NCBI GenBank assembly: GCA_035764935.1
Contig: DASTYK010000104.1
Coordinates: forward strand, 1-35,904
Reading direction: 5' to 3'
DNA from: Longimicrobiales bacterium
GTDB lineage: Bacteria > Gemmatimonadota > Gemmatimonadetes > Longimicrobiales > RSA9
DNA length: 35,904 nt
This document shows positions 8,254-16,737 of the stretch, piece after piece. The stretch's first letter is position 1; each line of letters begins with the position of its first letter. A program made the position numbers and the translations under genes. Under the pieces are notes generated by a model. It was not told where the DNA came from. It ran no database searches and was given only the letters and a program-made list of their open reading frames with translations.

Positions 8254-10647
8254 TCACGATACCGGCTGCGAATCCCGCTTCTTCACCAGGAACAGTCCCT
8301 CGCTGCCGCTGGTCACGATGATCGTGCCGCTCTCGAAGTACGGATAATTGCTCCAGGAGCCGCCGAACCCCGCGGTGTTCTCGCCGTACGGCACGGTGTC
8401 GAAGTACCCGATCTCGCGCGGCTCTGTCGGGTTGCTGATGTCGACGATGCGCAGGCCGGCCTGGTAGTGCGACTGGTACATCAGGTTGCCGCGCACGTAC
8501 AGGTTGTGGTCCGAGGCCTCGGTCGTGCCGGCGAACTCCGCTACGAGCTGCGGGTCCTCGAGGTCCGTGATGTCCCAGACGAGGGTGCGCGTCTGCTTGA
8601 CGTTGCCCTGCAGCTCGTCCAGCTCGTCGTTCATGAACAGGTATCGGTGATCCTCAGACGGCCAGGCCTGGTGCGAGTATGCCACGTTGGGGTAGCTCGC
8701 GCGCGAGAGCGCCTTCGGGCTGTCCTTGTCCGTAACATCGGCGATCGAGAGCGCCGTCTCGTTGCTGCCGAAGCAGATCTCGCGGCCCGTGTAATCGCTG
8801 TCGGGGCCGGCATACGTGACACAGACGGCGTCGTGGCTGTAGCCGGTCGCGGCGCGGCCGGTCTGCGGGTCCGCGAAGCACCCGGCGAACGAGGGATTCT
8901 TCGGATCGCGGATGTCGATCATGTGCAGCCCGCCACCGCACGACTCGCCGCCGGAGCTCGCACCGACGGCGTACGCGAAGCCCGTCGCCTCGTTGATCAC
9001 GATGTTGTGCGCGCTGGCGATGCCGTGGTACGTCGTGTCCGGCGTGAATGTCTGCGGCGCGCTCGCGCCGCGCAGCCTGGCCAGGTCGAAGACCTGCACG
9101 CCGTGCTCACCGGATGCGTCCGCGACGATGTAGGCATGGTCGCGGTAGACCTTGATGTCGCGCCATACGGCAGTGGGCGAGCCTTCCGTGCGCGGCAGGA
9201 AGCCAACGAACACCGGGCGCGTCGGGTTGCTGATGTCGACGAAGCTGGTGCCGTCATTGCGCCCGACCAGGGCGTACTCCTTGCCCGTCTGCGCATCGGT
9301 CCACCCCCAGACGTCGTTGACCTCCGTGCCGCGGTCGCCGCCCAGGTCGGTCACGTTCATGAACGCGAGCAGGTCGACACCCGCGCATTCGAAATTCGCA
9401 GCGCTGCCACCGTTGCAGGGCGTCTCGCGACCCATGACCGACGCGATCCGCTCCGGCGGGCTCTTCAGCACGGTGCGCTCCGTCCATTCGCCGTTCACGC
9501 GCTCGTACACGATGACGGAGCCCGCGCCATTGTCGTCACGGCTCATCGCGACCGCGGCGACATCGCCTTCAACGTCGAGCGCGCCACCGAACCCGACGCG
9601 CTCGGTGCCGGCGCGGTTCAGGCGCCGCACGCCGTCGTAGCCGGCGTCGCCGTCGGCCGAGAAGACGTAGGCACTGCCGAAGCCCCGGGCCGCGCGCGGG
9701 GCGCCCACCCAGAGCTCGTCGCCGCTCACGGCGACCGCACCGCCGAAGGCGCTCTGGCGGGGCCCATCGAACGGGAGGTAGCGTGCCTGCTCCCGCCACT
9801 CGCCCGTGTTCGGGTCGGCGGCGAAGCGGTGCACCGAGCCCGTCTGTCCGTTGCTCATGGGAGCCCCGACGAGCAGCTCGGCGCCCGCGACCGTCAGGTC
9901 GGCGCCGAACACGCTGCCCGCGGCCGTGCCGGTCGAGCTGAGGCGGCCTGCGGAGGTGAAGCGGCCGTCCGCGCCGGCGCGGTACACGTAGACTGCACCC
10001 GTGTTCTGCTGCAGCCCGGGCGCGCCGACGAATACGACGTTGCCGATCACCGCGACCGCACTGCCGTACAGCACACGTCCCTCGCCGCCGACCGGGGCGA
10101 GCCGCTGCACCTGGCTCCAGTCGCTGTTCGCGCCCCGCCGGAACACGTACGCCGCGCCCAGCTGCCCGCCGGCGCCCGGCGCGCCGATCACCGCGATGTC
10201 GCCTGCCAGCGCCGTCGCGGAGCCGAACATGTCGCCGTCAGCCGCGCTGTCCGGCGTGATCTTCGCCGCCTGCGACCAGGCGCTGCCGTCGCGCCGGAAC
10301 AGGTACGCGGCGCCACCGGAGCCGCTGGTCATGGCACCGATCAGCAGCGACTCGCCGTCCGCGGCGATCGCGGCGCCGAAGCCGTCCGAGCTGGCGCCGT
10401 CGCTCGCGCGAAGCTGGGCCCGCTCGGTCCATTCGGTGCCCTGCCTGGCGTAAACGTAGACGAGGCCCGTCCGGATCACGTTCAGCGGCTCGCCGACCAG
10501 TATCTCACTGCCCACGATCTCGATGCTGCCGCCAAAGCCTGCCCGGGCCGCGGCCGTGCTGCCACCCGCAAGGGTCTGGGCGCTCGCGGCGCCCGCGCCT
10601 GCGGCCAGCAGCGCCAGCACGGCGAACGACGTTCCTGGTCCTCGCAT
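8254..10647 (-). CDS. Exported FG-GAP plus choice-of-anchor-B (LVIVD) protein
   Basis: A 797-residue protein. ATG 10647 follows AAGGAG at six-base spacing and begins a signal peptide (MRGPGTSFAVLALLAAGAGAASAQ). Residues about 30-390 hold seven integrin-like FG-GAP repeats of the form F-G-x-A-[VI]-A-V-x-G-x-x-x-x-V-G-A-P. From about residue 400 to the end it matches 'choice-of-anchor B' proteins: VDLLAFMNVTDLGG, NDVWGWTDAQTGKEYALVG, FVDISNPTRPVFVG, then further LVIVD blades such as LRIVDISNPTEPREIGYF. Both halves are beta-propellers and no catalytic residues are evident. The paired Cys in the CNGG/FEC and SCGGG regions may form disulfides. Function is unknown; surface display or binding is plausible. 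It is separated from its neighbours by 140-180 bases and may be monocistronic. Confidence 0.85.
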   Translation of the reverse strand: MRGPGTSFAVLALLAAGAGAASAQTLAGGSTAAARAGFGGSIEIVGSEILVGEPLNVIRTGLVYVYARQGTEWTERAQLRASDGASSDGFGAAIAADGESLLIGAMTSGSGGAAYLFRRDGSAWSQAAKITPDSAADGDMFGSATALAGDIAVIGAPGAGGQLGAAYVFRRGANSDWSQVQRLAPVGGEGRVLYGSAVAVIGNVVFVGAPGLQQNTGAVYVYRAGADGRFTSAGRLSSTGTAAGSVFGADLTVAGAELLVGAPMSNGQTGSVHRFAADPNTGEWREQARYLPFDGPRQSAFGGAVAVSGDELWVGAPRAARGFGSAYVFSADGDAGYDGVRRLNRAGTERVGFGGALDVEGDVAAVAMSRDDNGAGSVIVYERVNGEWTERTVLKSPPERIASVMGRETPCNGGSAANFECAGVDLLAFMNVTDLGGDRGTEVNDVWGWTDAQTGKEYALVGRNDGTSFVDISNPTRPVFVGFLPRTEGSPTAVWRDIKVYRDHAYIVADASGEHGVQVFDLARLRGASAPQTFTPDTTYHGIASAHNIVINEATGFAYAVGASSGGESCGGGLHMIDIRDPKNPSFAGCFADPQTGRAATGYSHDAVCVTYAGPDSDYTGREICFGSNETALSIADVTDKDSPKALSRASYPNVAYSHQAWPSEDHRYLFMNDELDELQGNVKQTRTLVWDITDLEDPQLVAEFAGTTEASDHNLYVRGNLMYQSHYQAGLRIVDISNPTEPREIGYFDTVPYGENTAGFGGSWSNYPYFESGTIIVTSGSEGLFLVKKRDSQPVS

Positions 10648-10790
10648 TCGTTGCTCCTTGGATTGTTGCCTGGGCGTCCCGTCCGGGACCGGATCCTCGG
10701 GATTCTACACAGCAGCCGCCGTTTCGACCAAATCACAGGTGCGAGTGGCGCGGGCACACGGACGAACCTGCGGCGCAGCAGGGCCGCGGA

Positions 10791-13268
10791 TCAACCGGGA
10801 CGGACCCGCCGGGTAGCCGTCGCCGTCAGCGGATCGTCCGGCCAGTAGTGTTTCGGGTAGCGGCCCCGCAGGTCCCGCCGCACATCGAAGTAGCCGGTCC
10901 GCCAGAAGCTGGCGAGATCGCGCGTGACCTGGACCGGCCGTCGCGCGGGGGAGAGCAGGTGGATCGTGAGCGGCACCCGCCCGCCCGCGATGCGCGGCGT
11001 CTCGGACCAGCCGAACAGCTCCTGCACCCGCGCTGCCAGCACGGGCGCGGCAGGGTCCGCATAGTCGATGCGCAGCCGCGAGCCGCTCGGCACCTGCAGG
11101 TGGGTGGGCGCCAGGGCGTCGAGCTGCGATTGCAGCCGCGGCTCCACGCGCGCGAGCAGCGCGGTCTCGAGGTCGACGCGCGCCAGGTCGCCGTTGGATC
11201 CGGCCAGGAACGGGACCAGCCAGTCCGATGCGGTTCCCGAGAGCGCCGTGTCACTCACGTCCGGCCACGCGGGAGCGTGCGCACGCAGGAATGCGAGGCG
11301 CGCCTGGAGTGCCCGCGCGGGGTCCGTCCATGGGAGCACGCCCACGCCCTCCCGCTCGATCGCGTCCAGCACCGCATGCGCGACGTCGTCATCGCTGACC
11401 GGTCCGCCCACGACATCGGCCAGCACGATCGCGCCCAGCCGCCGGAGCACGCGAGTGCGCACCCGCGTTCCCTCCAGTGCGACACTCCGCTCTTCAACGA
11501 CATCGTCGCCGAACATGGCGATGACTTCGGCCTCGTCGAGTGCGGCGCCGAGCAGCACGAAACTGTCCGCCCGCTGCGCACCCGCCTGTGCCGCAACGAT
11601 CCATTCGGCCGATGCCAGCGCCGAGTGTGCGGGGACTCGCGCGCCACGGCCATTGCGCAGCACGAACGCGCCCCGTCCACCGCGCGCACGGCCGAGGCGG
11701 TCAGGGTAGGCCAGGCCGAGCAGCGCGCCGGGCGAGAGAGCTTCGGCCGATGCATCCGATCGACGCGTGTCCTGGATGCGACGTCGCAGCTCGTGCGCGG
11801 TGCGCTGCACGCGCGCAGCACCCGCGCGATCCACCTCCGCGCCGATCACGCCGCGGCCCTGCAAGGCGTCCAGGCGCAGCAGCAGGTCCGGGTCCGCCAT
11901 CTCGCCGCTCCCACGGAGGATGTCGCGCTCCTCGATCAGTGCCGCTACCCGGCACGCCGTCTCGACACTGCCGTGCTGCTGCGCGAGCACCAGCATGTGG
12001 GCGAGGCGCGGATGCAGCGGCAATCGCGAGAGCGCCCGGCCGTGCTGCGTGATCCGGCCGGCCTCGTCCAGTGCATCGAGCTCACGAAGCAGCTCGCGCG
12101 CCTGCGCAAAGGCACCGGCCGGGGGCGGGTCCAGCCACTTCAGCTCCGACGGATCGGTCGTTCCCCACGCGGTCAGCTCGAGGGCGAGCGGCGCGAGGTC
12201 CGCCTCGAGGATCTCCGGCGTCGCGTGCGGCAGCAGGGAGGCATCCTCGGCCAACGTCCACAGCCGGTAGCACGCACCCGGTGCGGTGCGTCCCGCGCGC
12301 CCGCGCCGCTGGTCTGCGGACACGCGCGACACGCGTACCGTCGCGAGCTGCGTCATGCCCGTCCGTGCGGAGAAGCGCGGCACGCGCATCAACCCGGAGT
12401 CGACGACCGCGCGCACCCCCTCGATCGTGAGCGACGTCTCCGCGATCGCACTGGCAAGGACGACCTTCCGTTCGCTGGCTGCCGCAGGCGCGAGCGCCGC
12501 ATCCTGCTCGTCCTGTCGCAGCGAGCCGTGCAGCCGGTGCACGCGAACGTTGGAAGGCAGGTCGACGAGATGCTCCTCGACCCGCCGGATCTCGGCCGCG
12601 CCCGGAAGAAAGACCAGGACGTCGCCCTGCTGCTCTGCCAGCGCTCGGCGCACCAGGCGTGCGACAGCGGGCTCCATGCGGTCGCGCAGCAGTGCATCCA
12701 GGTACTGCGTCTCCACCGGATACATGCGCCCCTCGCTGCGTACGACGGGGGCATCGTCGAGCAGCCGGGCGACCGGAGCCGCGTCGAGCGTCGCGGACAT
12801 GACCAGCACACGCAGCTCCGGGCGGAGCAGCTCGCGCGCCTGCAGCGTCAGCGCAAGTCCCGTGTCTGCATGGATGCTGCGCTCGTGGAACTCGTCGAAG
12901 ACGACGATGCCTGTGCCGCTCAGCGTCGGGTCGTCGATCAGGAGTCGCGTGAGCACGCCCTCGGTCACGACCTCGATGCGGGTCTCGCGGGAGACCCTGG
13001 TTTCGTGGCGCACACGATACCCGACCGTGCGACCGACCGGCTCGCCGAGCAGGCGCGCCATGTACGTCGCGGCACCGCGCGCGGCGAGGCGGCGCGGCTC
13101 GAGCATGATGATGCGCTGGTCCTTCAGTCGGGAGGCGTCCAGCAGGGCGAGCGGCACGCGCGTCGTCTTGCCCGCGCCGGGCGGCGCGACCAGCACTGCG
13201 GCACCCTTCTCCTCCAGCACGGCAAGCAGCTGCGGCAGAACCGCGAGCACGGGCAGCGTCGCGTTCAT
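10791..13268 (-). CDS. hrpB: ATP-dependent helicase HrpB (DEAH-box)
   Basis: An 825-residue cytoplasmic DExH helicase, normal length for HrpB. Motifs in order: Walker A GAGKTT (31-36), EPRRLAAR (57-64), TEGVLTR (102-108), DEFHER (125-130) and SAT (158-160), then the second RecA domain with the ASAIAETSLTIEGV and QRRGRAGR arginine-finger motif. HA2/OB regions follow, then the HrpB-specific C-terminus containing RYPKHYWPDDPL. In proteobacteria HrpB has been linked to surface-related processes, but its substrate is not settled. The start is ATG 13268. The upstream gene ends 22 bases away on the same strand, so the two are probably co-transcribed. Confidence 0.95.
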   Translation of the reverse strand: MNATLPVLAVLPQLLAVLEEKGAAVLVAPPGAGKTTRVPLALLDASRLKDQRIIMLEPRRLAARGAATYMARLLGEPVGRTVGYRVRHETRVSRETRIEVVTEGVLTRLLIDDPTLSGTGIVVFDEFHERSIHADTGLALTLQARELLRPELRVLVMSATLDAAPVARLLDDAPVVRSEGRMYPVETQYLDALLRDRMEPAVARLVRRALAEQQGDVLVFLPGAAEIRRVEEHLVDLPSNVRVHRLHGSLRQDEQDAALAPAAASERKVVLASAIAETSLTIEGVRAVVDSGLMRVPRFSARTGMTQLATVRVSRVSADQRRGRAGRTAPGACYRLWTLAEDASLLPHATPEILEADLAPLALELTAWGTTDPSELKWLDPPPAGAFAQARELLRELDALDEAGRITQHGRALSRLPLHPRLAHMLVLAQQHGSVETACRVAALIEERDILRGSGEMADPDLLLRLDALQGRGVIGAEVDRAGAARVQRTAHELRRRIQDTRRSDASAEALSPGALLGLAYPDRLGRARGGRGAFVLRNGRGARVPAHSALASAEWIVAAQAGAQRADSFVLLGAALDEAEVIAMFGDDVVEERSVALEGTRVRTRVLRRLGAIVLADVVGGPVSDDDVAHAVLDAIEREGVGVLPWTDPARALQARLAFLRAHAPAWPDVSDTALSGTASDWLVPFLAGSNGDLARVDLETALLARVEPRLQSQLDALAPTHLQVPSGSRLRIDYADPAAPVLAARVQELFGWSETPRIAGGRVPLTIHLLSPARRPVQVTRDLASFWRTGYFDVRRDLRGRYPKHYWPDDPLTATATRRVRPG

Positions 13269-13290
13269 TGCAGCGTCACGTCATCACGGA

Positions 13291-14217
13291 TCAACCTTCG
13301 ATCGGCGCGTTCAGCATGTGCACGACGACCCACTGGCCGTCGGCACCGACGCGCCAGATCCGGACCCAGTTCCCGGACGGCGCGTCCATCGACGGCAGCG
13401 ACCCGAGCGTGTACTCACCATATGTATACGCGAGGTCGCCCGCCGCGGAGATCCCATCGCCCAGGCGGTGGAATGACACGGGCGCATCGCCCAGCGCGCG
13501 AGCGATGCGAACACCGCCGTCGACGACCGTGCCGCCGTTGTTGAGGCGCGCCGTCGCGTCCAGCATGGGACCGAGCGCCCGGCGCGGACCGCGCCTCTGT
13601 GCGGCCGCCGCGACGAGGTCGTCGAGCTGGAGCAGCGCCGTACGTCGACTGCGCACGTCGGATGGGGGTGCGGCCGGGCGGGATGGCACGTCCACGCCGT
13701 TCGGCGCGGGCGGCATTTCGGCGGTTTTCGTGCCGATGTCGAGCACCGCCTGCCACACGCCCTCCTCGTTACGCTTCCAGACGGAGAGGTACCAGCCATG
13801 GCCGATCACGGGGCCGCTCCCCGTTGCGAGCAGTGTGTACGGGCCCGTCGTGTACCCGACATCGTCCGACGCGGCGCTTTCCGCCCGTGCCGGCGCCCAG
13901 TGCAGCACGGCTTCGGTCGGCGCATCCGCGTAAACAGCCCGCCCGTTCGACGCGCGCGGCATGAACACGACCGCCTGCGGTGCCAGGAACGTGAGAAATG
14001 CGTCACGCACGCCGACCTCCCGCGCGACGGCCGCGAACTCCTGTTCCGCTTCGGCCACGGTCTGCGTCAGCAGCGAGTCGAGCGGCGCGCGCAGGCTGTC
14101 GGTCGCCGCGGAGTCCGGTTCCTGCGCGTGCAGAACAGCGGGTGCAAGGCACAGCACGCACAGCAGCAGCGTCGCGCAGAAGGCGGAGCGAGTGGTGACG
14201 ACCGTGGAGCGTCGCAT
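13291..14217 (-). CDS. Exported protein with two SnoaL/DUF4440-like domains
   Basis: A 308-residue protein with a signal peptide (basic MRRSTVVTTRS, core ATLLLCVLCLAPAVLHA, then QEPDS). Two halves of similar design follow: residues about 45-165 (E-x-E-F-A-x-x-A-R-E-V-G, FLTFLAPQAVVFMP, YTTGPYTL, WYLSVWKRNEEGVWQ) and about 190-305 (AYTYGEYTLGS, NWVRIWRVGADGQWVVVHM). This is the cone-shaped NTF2-like fold, a tandem of DUF4440/SnoaL-type domains. Such proteins bind small ligands or are enzymes of unknown substrate. No catalytic assignment is made. It lies 22 bases upstream of hrpB and is divergent from the receiver gene at 14405. Confidence 0.7.
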   Translation of the reverse strand: MRRSTVVTTRSAFCATLLLCVLCLAPAVLHAQEPDSAATDSLRAPLDSLLTQTVAEAEQEFAAVAREVGVRDAFLTFLAPQAVVFMPRASNGRAVYADAPTEAVLHWAPARAESAASDDVGYTTGPYTLLATGSGPVIGHGWYLSVWKRNEEGVWQAVLDIGTKTAEMPPAPNGVDVPSRPAAPPSDVRSRRTALLQLDDLVAAAAQRRGPRRALGPMLDATARLNNGGTVVDGGVRIARALGDAPVSFHRLGDGISAAGDLAYTYGEYTLGSLPSMDAPSGNWVRIWRVGADGQWVVVHMLNAPIEG

Positions 14218-14342
14218 GGGATCACCGGGTTGTGCAGTGGAATTTTGGCCCAGCCAGAAAAGCTGAACTCGCCCAAGGCCGCCATGGAATAGCCTTGATT
14301 CGCGCCATCATCCAGCATACGTTGGAAAACGCTTCCGAACAA

Positions 14343-14384
14343 ACCCCCGGCCGACGCGTGGCTGTCGACGGGGGTCATTTTTTT
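14343..14384 (+). terminator. Intrinsic terminator in the leader of the receiver gene (possible attenuator)
   Basis: Stem ACCCCCG (14343-14349) / CGGGGGT (14369-14375), with inner CGAC (14352-14355) / GTCG (14364-14367), followed by seven T residues at 14378-14384. The orientation is plus. No plus-strand gene lies upstream within the 187-base divergent gap, and the receiver start codon is only 20 bases downstream. It would therefore stop transcripts entering the receiver gene unless relieved. Confidence 0.6.
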
Positions 14385-14404
14385 CTCCAGTTCGGGAGGT
14401 CCAC

Positions 14405-14830
14405 ATGGAAGCCGGTGAGTCCCTCCTGCTCTTCGTTGCAGACCCGCAGCGTCGGGCGCAGTACGGCGCGGCACTGTGCGGCGCGGGGTTCCGCGTCATG
14501 CAGGCGCCGACCGCCGCGGTTGCGCTGACCCGCTGCAATCGTGAGCACCCGTCGGTGGTCATCACGGACGTGGTCGTGCCGGGGATGCATGGCACTGACA
14601 TCGCCCGTGCGCTCCGCGCGTGTGCTCGACCGCCGGGCCCGTTCATCATCGGACTGATCGAGGGCTGCTTCGACACGGCAACGGAGTCCGCCGAAGCAAT
14701 GCTGTTCGACCGTCTGCTGAACGAGCCTGTTTCCTGTGACGTCCTCGTGCGCGACATCCGCGAAGCGCGCGAACGTCGCAGCAGGCGCCGCCGCTGGACG
14801 CCTCACGACTCGCGACTGCGGCTCGCCTGA
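14405..14830 (+). CDS. Degenerate receiver-domain protein
   Basis: A 141-residue single-domain protein. ATG 14405 follows GGGAGG at suitable spacing. The CheY-like order is recognisable: acidic Asp13 after strand 1, phospho-acceptor candidate Asp55 in VVITDVVVPGMHGTD, and a final helix leading into an Arg-rich tail (ERRSRRRR). Two hallmark residues are missing: the Thr/Ser of strand 4 is Ile/Glu in IIGLIEG, and the invariant Lys before Pro is Glu107 in LLNEPVS. Phosphorylation-driven switching is therefore doubtful; it may act as a constitutive or protein-binding receiver. The basic tail could bind nucleic acid or an acidic partner. A terminator sits in its leader. The gene downstream is convergent. 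Confidence 0.7.
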   Translation: MEAGESLLLFVADPQRRAQYGAALCGAGFRVMQAPTAAVALTRCNREHPSVVITDVVVPGMHGTDIARALRACARPPGPFIIGLIEGCFDTATESAEAMLFDRLLNEPVSCDVLVRDIREARERRSRRRRWTPHDSRLRLA

Positions 14831-14839
14831 CCCTCCCCG

Positions 14840-14868
14840 CGCGCGGCGCTACCTGCCGGCGCCGCGCG
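14840..14868. terminator. Bidirectional hairpin between convergent genes
   Basis: Perfect 10-bp stem CGCGCGGCGC (14840-14849) / GCGCCGCGCG (14859-14868) with a 9-base loop, placed in the 104-base gap between the receiver gene and the convergent GH43 gene. There is no T-tract on either side, so it is a terminator by position and stem strength only. Confidence 0.45.
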
Positions 14869-14934
14869 TGGCGCACGGGCTTCGCACCATCCCTCCACAC
14901 ACGAGTCACTCACCATGCATGCATGCTGCGCGCG

Positions 14935-16734
14935 TCACGGCAGGTGCACCGGCTCGCTCACGTCGGAGACGCCGTTCTCGTTGAAGGCCTCGATCGCGAA
15001 CCAGTACTCCTGGCCGATCGTGAGCGCGCGCACCTCGAGCTGGCTGCCCGCGTCGGCCCACCACTGCCACGTCTGATACAGCCTGTCGGGAGCGATGCCC
15101 CAGAGGACGTTGTAGCCGACGGCTCCCGGGACGGCGTCCCAGCGGACGAATGCGTTGCGCGGGTCGCCGTCGCGTCGAACACGAAGGCGCTGCGGCGTGG
15201 CGGGCGCAGCGCCATCGCCGGCGCCGAACACGCGCAGGTCGCTGATGGCCAGGTTGGGGCTTGCGACATGATCGTGGACGTAGCGAACGAACCGCGTACG
15301 TACCGGGCCCGGCAGCTCGACATACGCATTCGGTCGATCGCGCCGCTGGTCGTACCCGACGTGGGCCAGCGGCTGCCAGGTCATGCCGTCGGGCGAGTGC
15401 TCGAGCCGGAAGGTCGTGTAGACCGTCGAGTCGTTCAGGAAGATACCGGACTCGTGGTCCACGTAGTTGACCTGCACGGCGCGCACCGTGTGCATGCTGC
15501 CGAGATCGACACTCAGCCATTCATTGGCGCTCGCGGTCTGCGCGAGCCAGTAGGTGCGCGGGTTCTCGTCGGTCACGTTGCCGGCGGGAAAGGTGTCCCG
15601 CACGGACGAGGCACTCGCCGGCCTGCGATAGGACAGCAGCATCCAGCCGGTGAACAGGTCGTTGCTGCCCTCCCATTTCGAGGTCGGCACGTGGTGCGGA
15701 AAGTCGCCGAAGCGGGTGTTCGCGTACATCTGCCCGTCTTCATCGAAGCCGGCCGGGTACATCACGATCCGGCGTTCGAAGTTCCAGTTGATTCCGACCC
15801 AGCCGGTCCCGGTGTTCCAGTAGTTTCCGTGATGATCGAGGAACGTGTTGCCGTGACCTGCACCGGTCATGAACCCGCCGGGCTTGTAGCTGATCGGGTT
15901 GTAGGGTGCGTAGACAAAGGGGCCGAGCGGATCGTCAGCGACGTAGGTGCCATTCGCGTACACGTTGTACTCGGTGCCGGGCGCGCCGTACTGCAGGTAG
16001 TAGCGGCCATCGTATTTGGTCATCCATGCGCCCTCGATGTACGGGTCGCGCGGGTCCGTGTGGTCCGGGCCGAAGCGCTCCCAGCCGTGTCGCGCCGGAT
16101 CGAGTCCGAACAGGCGGATGACGGAATCGCGGTACACGGTGCGGGTCGCGGGATCGATCTCCGCGGCAAACAGCGGATAGTAGTTCGACGAGCCCCAGTA
16201 CATGTACCAGCGGCCGGTGTCCGGATCGCGGAACAGGTCCGGGTCCCAGGGGCCGGGCGGAATCGAATCGGGTCCCGGCGTCTGGAGGCCGAAGGGAGTC
16301 TGCGCGCCGGGCGGGGGCGGGAACCAGCGGTGATAGAAGTCGAGCTTTCCGTTCGCGGGTGACGTCGTGTAGTAGAGCGGGCGGGACGTCGTCATCGACT
16401 GCAGCAGGACGATCGTATCTCCGACTGCGCGTGCTGCCGGTGCAACGATATCCTCCGCCGGCCATCTCGTCGGCGTTACGTGCGTCCAGTCCCGCAGGTT
16501 CGTCGAGCGCCAGTAGCCGTCGACCAGGGTGGCGAACAGATAGTACTCACCGGTGCCGTACGGCACGATCACGGGATCCGCGCTGGTGCGGTACGAGATG
16601 CCCTGCCGGGTCTGCTCGAAGTTGTAGCGGTAATCGAGATCGAGCGGGTTGATCCACGTGCGGTTCTGGGCGTGCGCGGGCAGTGTCGCCACGACTGGCA
16701 GGGCGACCACAAGCAGAATCGCTCCGAGCTTCAT
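14935..16734 (-). CDS. Exported glycoside hydrolase family 43-like enzyme with discoidin (F5/8C) and FN3 domains
   Basis: A 599-residue protein with a signal peptide (MKLGAILLVVALPVVATLPAHAQ). Residues about 30-350 form a five-bladed propeller of GH43 type. The three acidic residues expected of the family are visible: Asp53 in SADPVIVPYG (general base), Asp164 in WDPDLFRDPDTGRWYMYWG, and Glu234 in YIEGAWM (general acid). GH43 enzymes cleave alpha-L-arabinosides or beta-xylosides with inversion. Residues about 370-515 resemble a discoidin/F5-8C carbohydrate-binding domain (YWLAQTASANEWLSVDLG, FRLEHSPDGMTWQPL, RTRFVRYV). The last 80 residues are an FN3 domain. It starts 3 bases after the stop of the phosphatase gene and is the last gene of the kinase-phosphatase operon. 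Exact substrate unknown. Confidence 0.85.
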   Translation of the reverse strand: MKLGAILLVVALPVVATLPAHAQNRTWINPLDLDYRYNFEQTRQGISYRTSADPVIVPYGTGEYYLFATLVDGYWRSTNLRDWTHVTPTRWPAEDIVAPAARAVGDTIVLLQSMTTSRPLYYTTSPANGKLDFYHRWFPPPPGAQTPFGLQTPGPDSIPPGPWDPDLFRDPDTGRWYMYWGSSNYYPLFAAEIDPATRTVYRDSVIRLFGLDPARHGWERFGPDHTDPRDPYIEGAWMTKYDGRYYLQYGAPGTEYNVYANGTYVADDPLGPFVYAPYNPISYKPGGFMTGAGHGNTFLDHHGNYWNTGTGWVGINWNFERRIVMYPAGFDEDGQMYANTRFGDFPHHVPTSKWEGSNDLFTGWMLLSYRRPASASSVRDTFPAGNVTDENPRTYWLAQTASANEWLSVDLGSMHTVRAVQVNYVDHESGIFLNDSTVYTTFRLEHSPDGMTWQPLAHVGYDQRRDRPNAYVELPGPVRTRFVRYVHDHVASPNLAISDLRVFGAGDGAAPATPQRLRVRRDGDPRNAFVRWDAVPGAVGYNVLWGIAPDRLYQTWQWWADAGSQLEVRALTIGQEYWFAIEAFNENGVSDVSEPVHLP

Positions 16735-16737
16735 TCG

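Noticed and set aside
8062-10848. A 928-codon plus-strand open frame opposite the choice-of-anchor-B gene
   Set aside because: Antisense shadow: Arg/Ala/Val-rich without motifs, whereas the minus strand has a signal peptide, a ribosome site and clear repeats.
10848-13544. An 898-codon plus-strand open frame opposite hrpB
   Set aside because: The minus strand encodes every helicase motif of HrpB; the plus frame has none and is Arg/Gln/His-rich.
14218-14404. A known riboswitch ahead of the receiver gene
   Set aside because: I looked for c-di-GMP, cobalamin, TPP and glycine core sequences and did not recognise any; only the terminator is supported.
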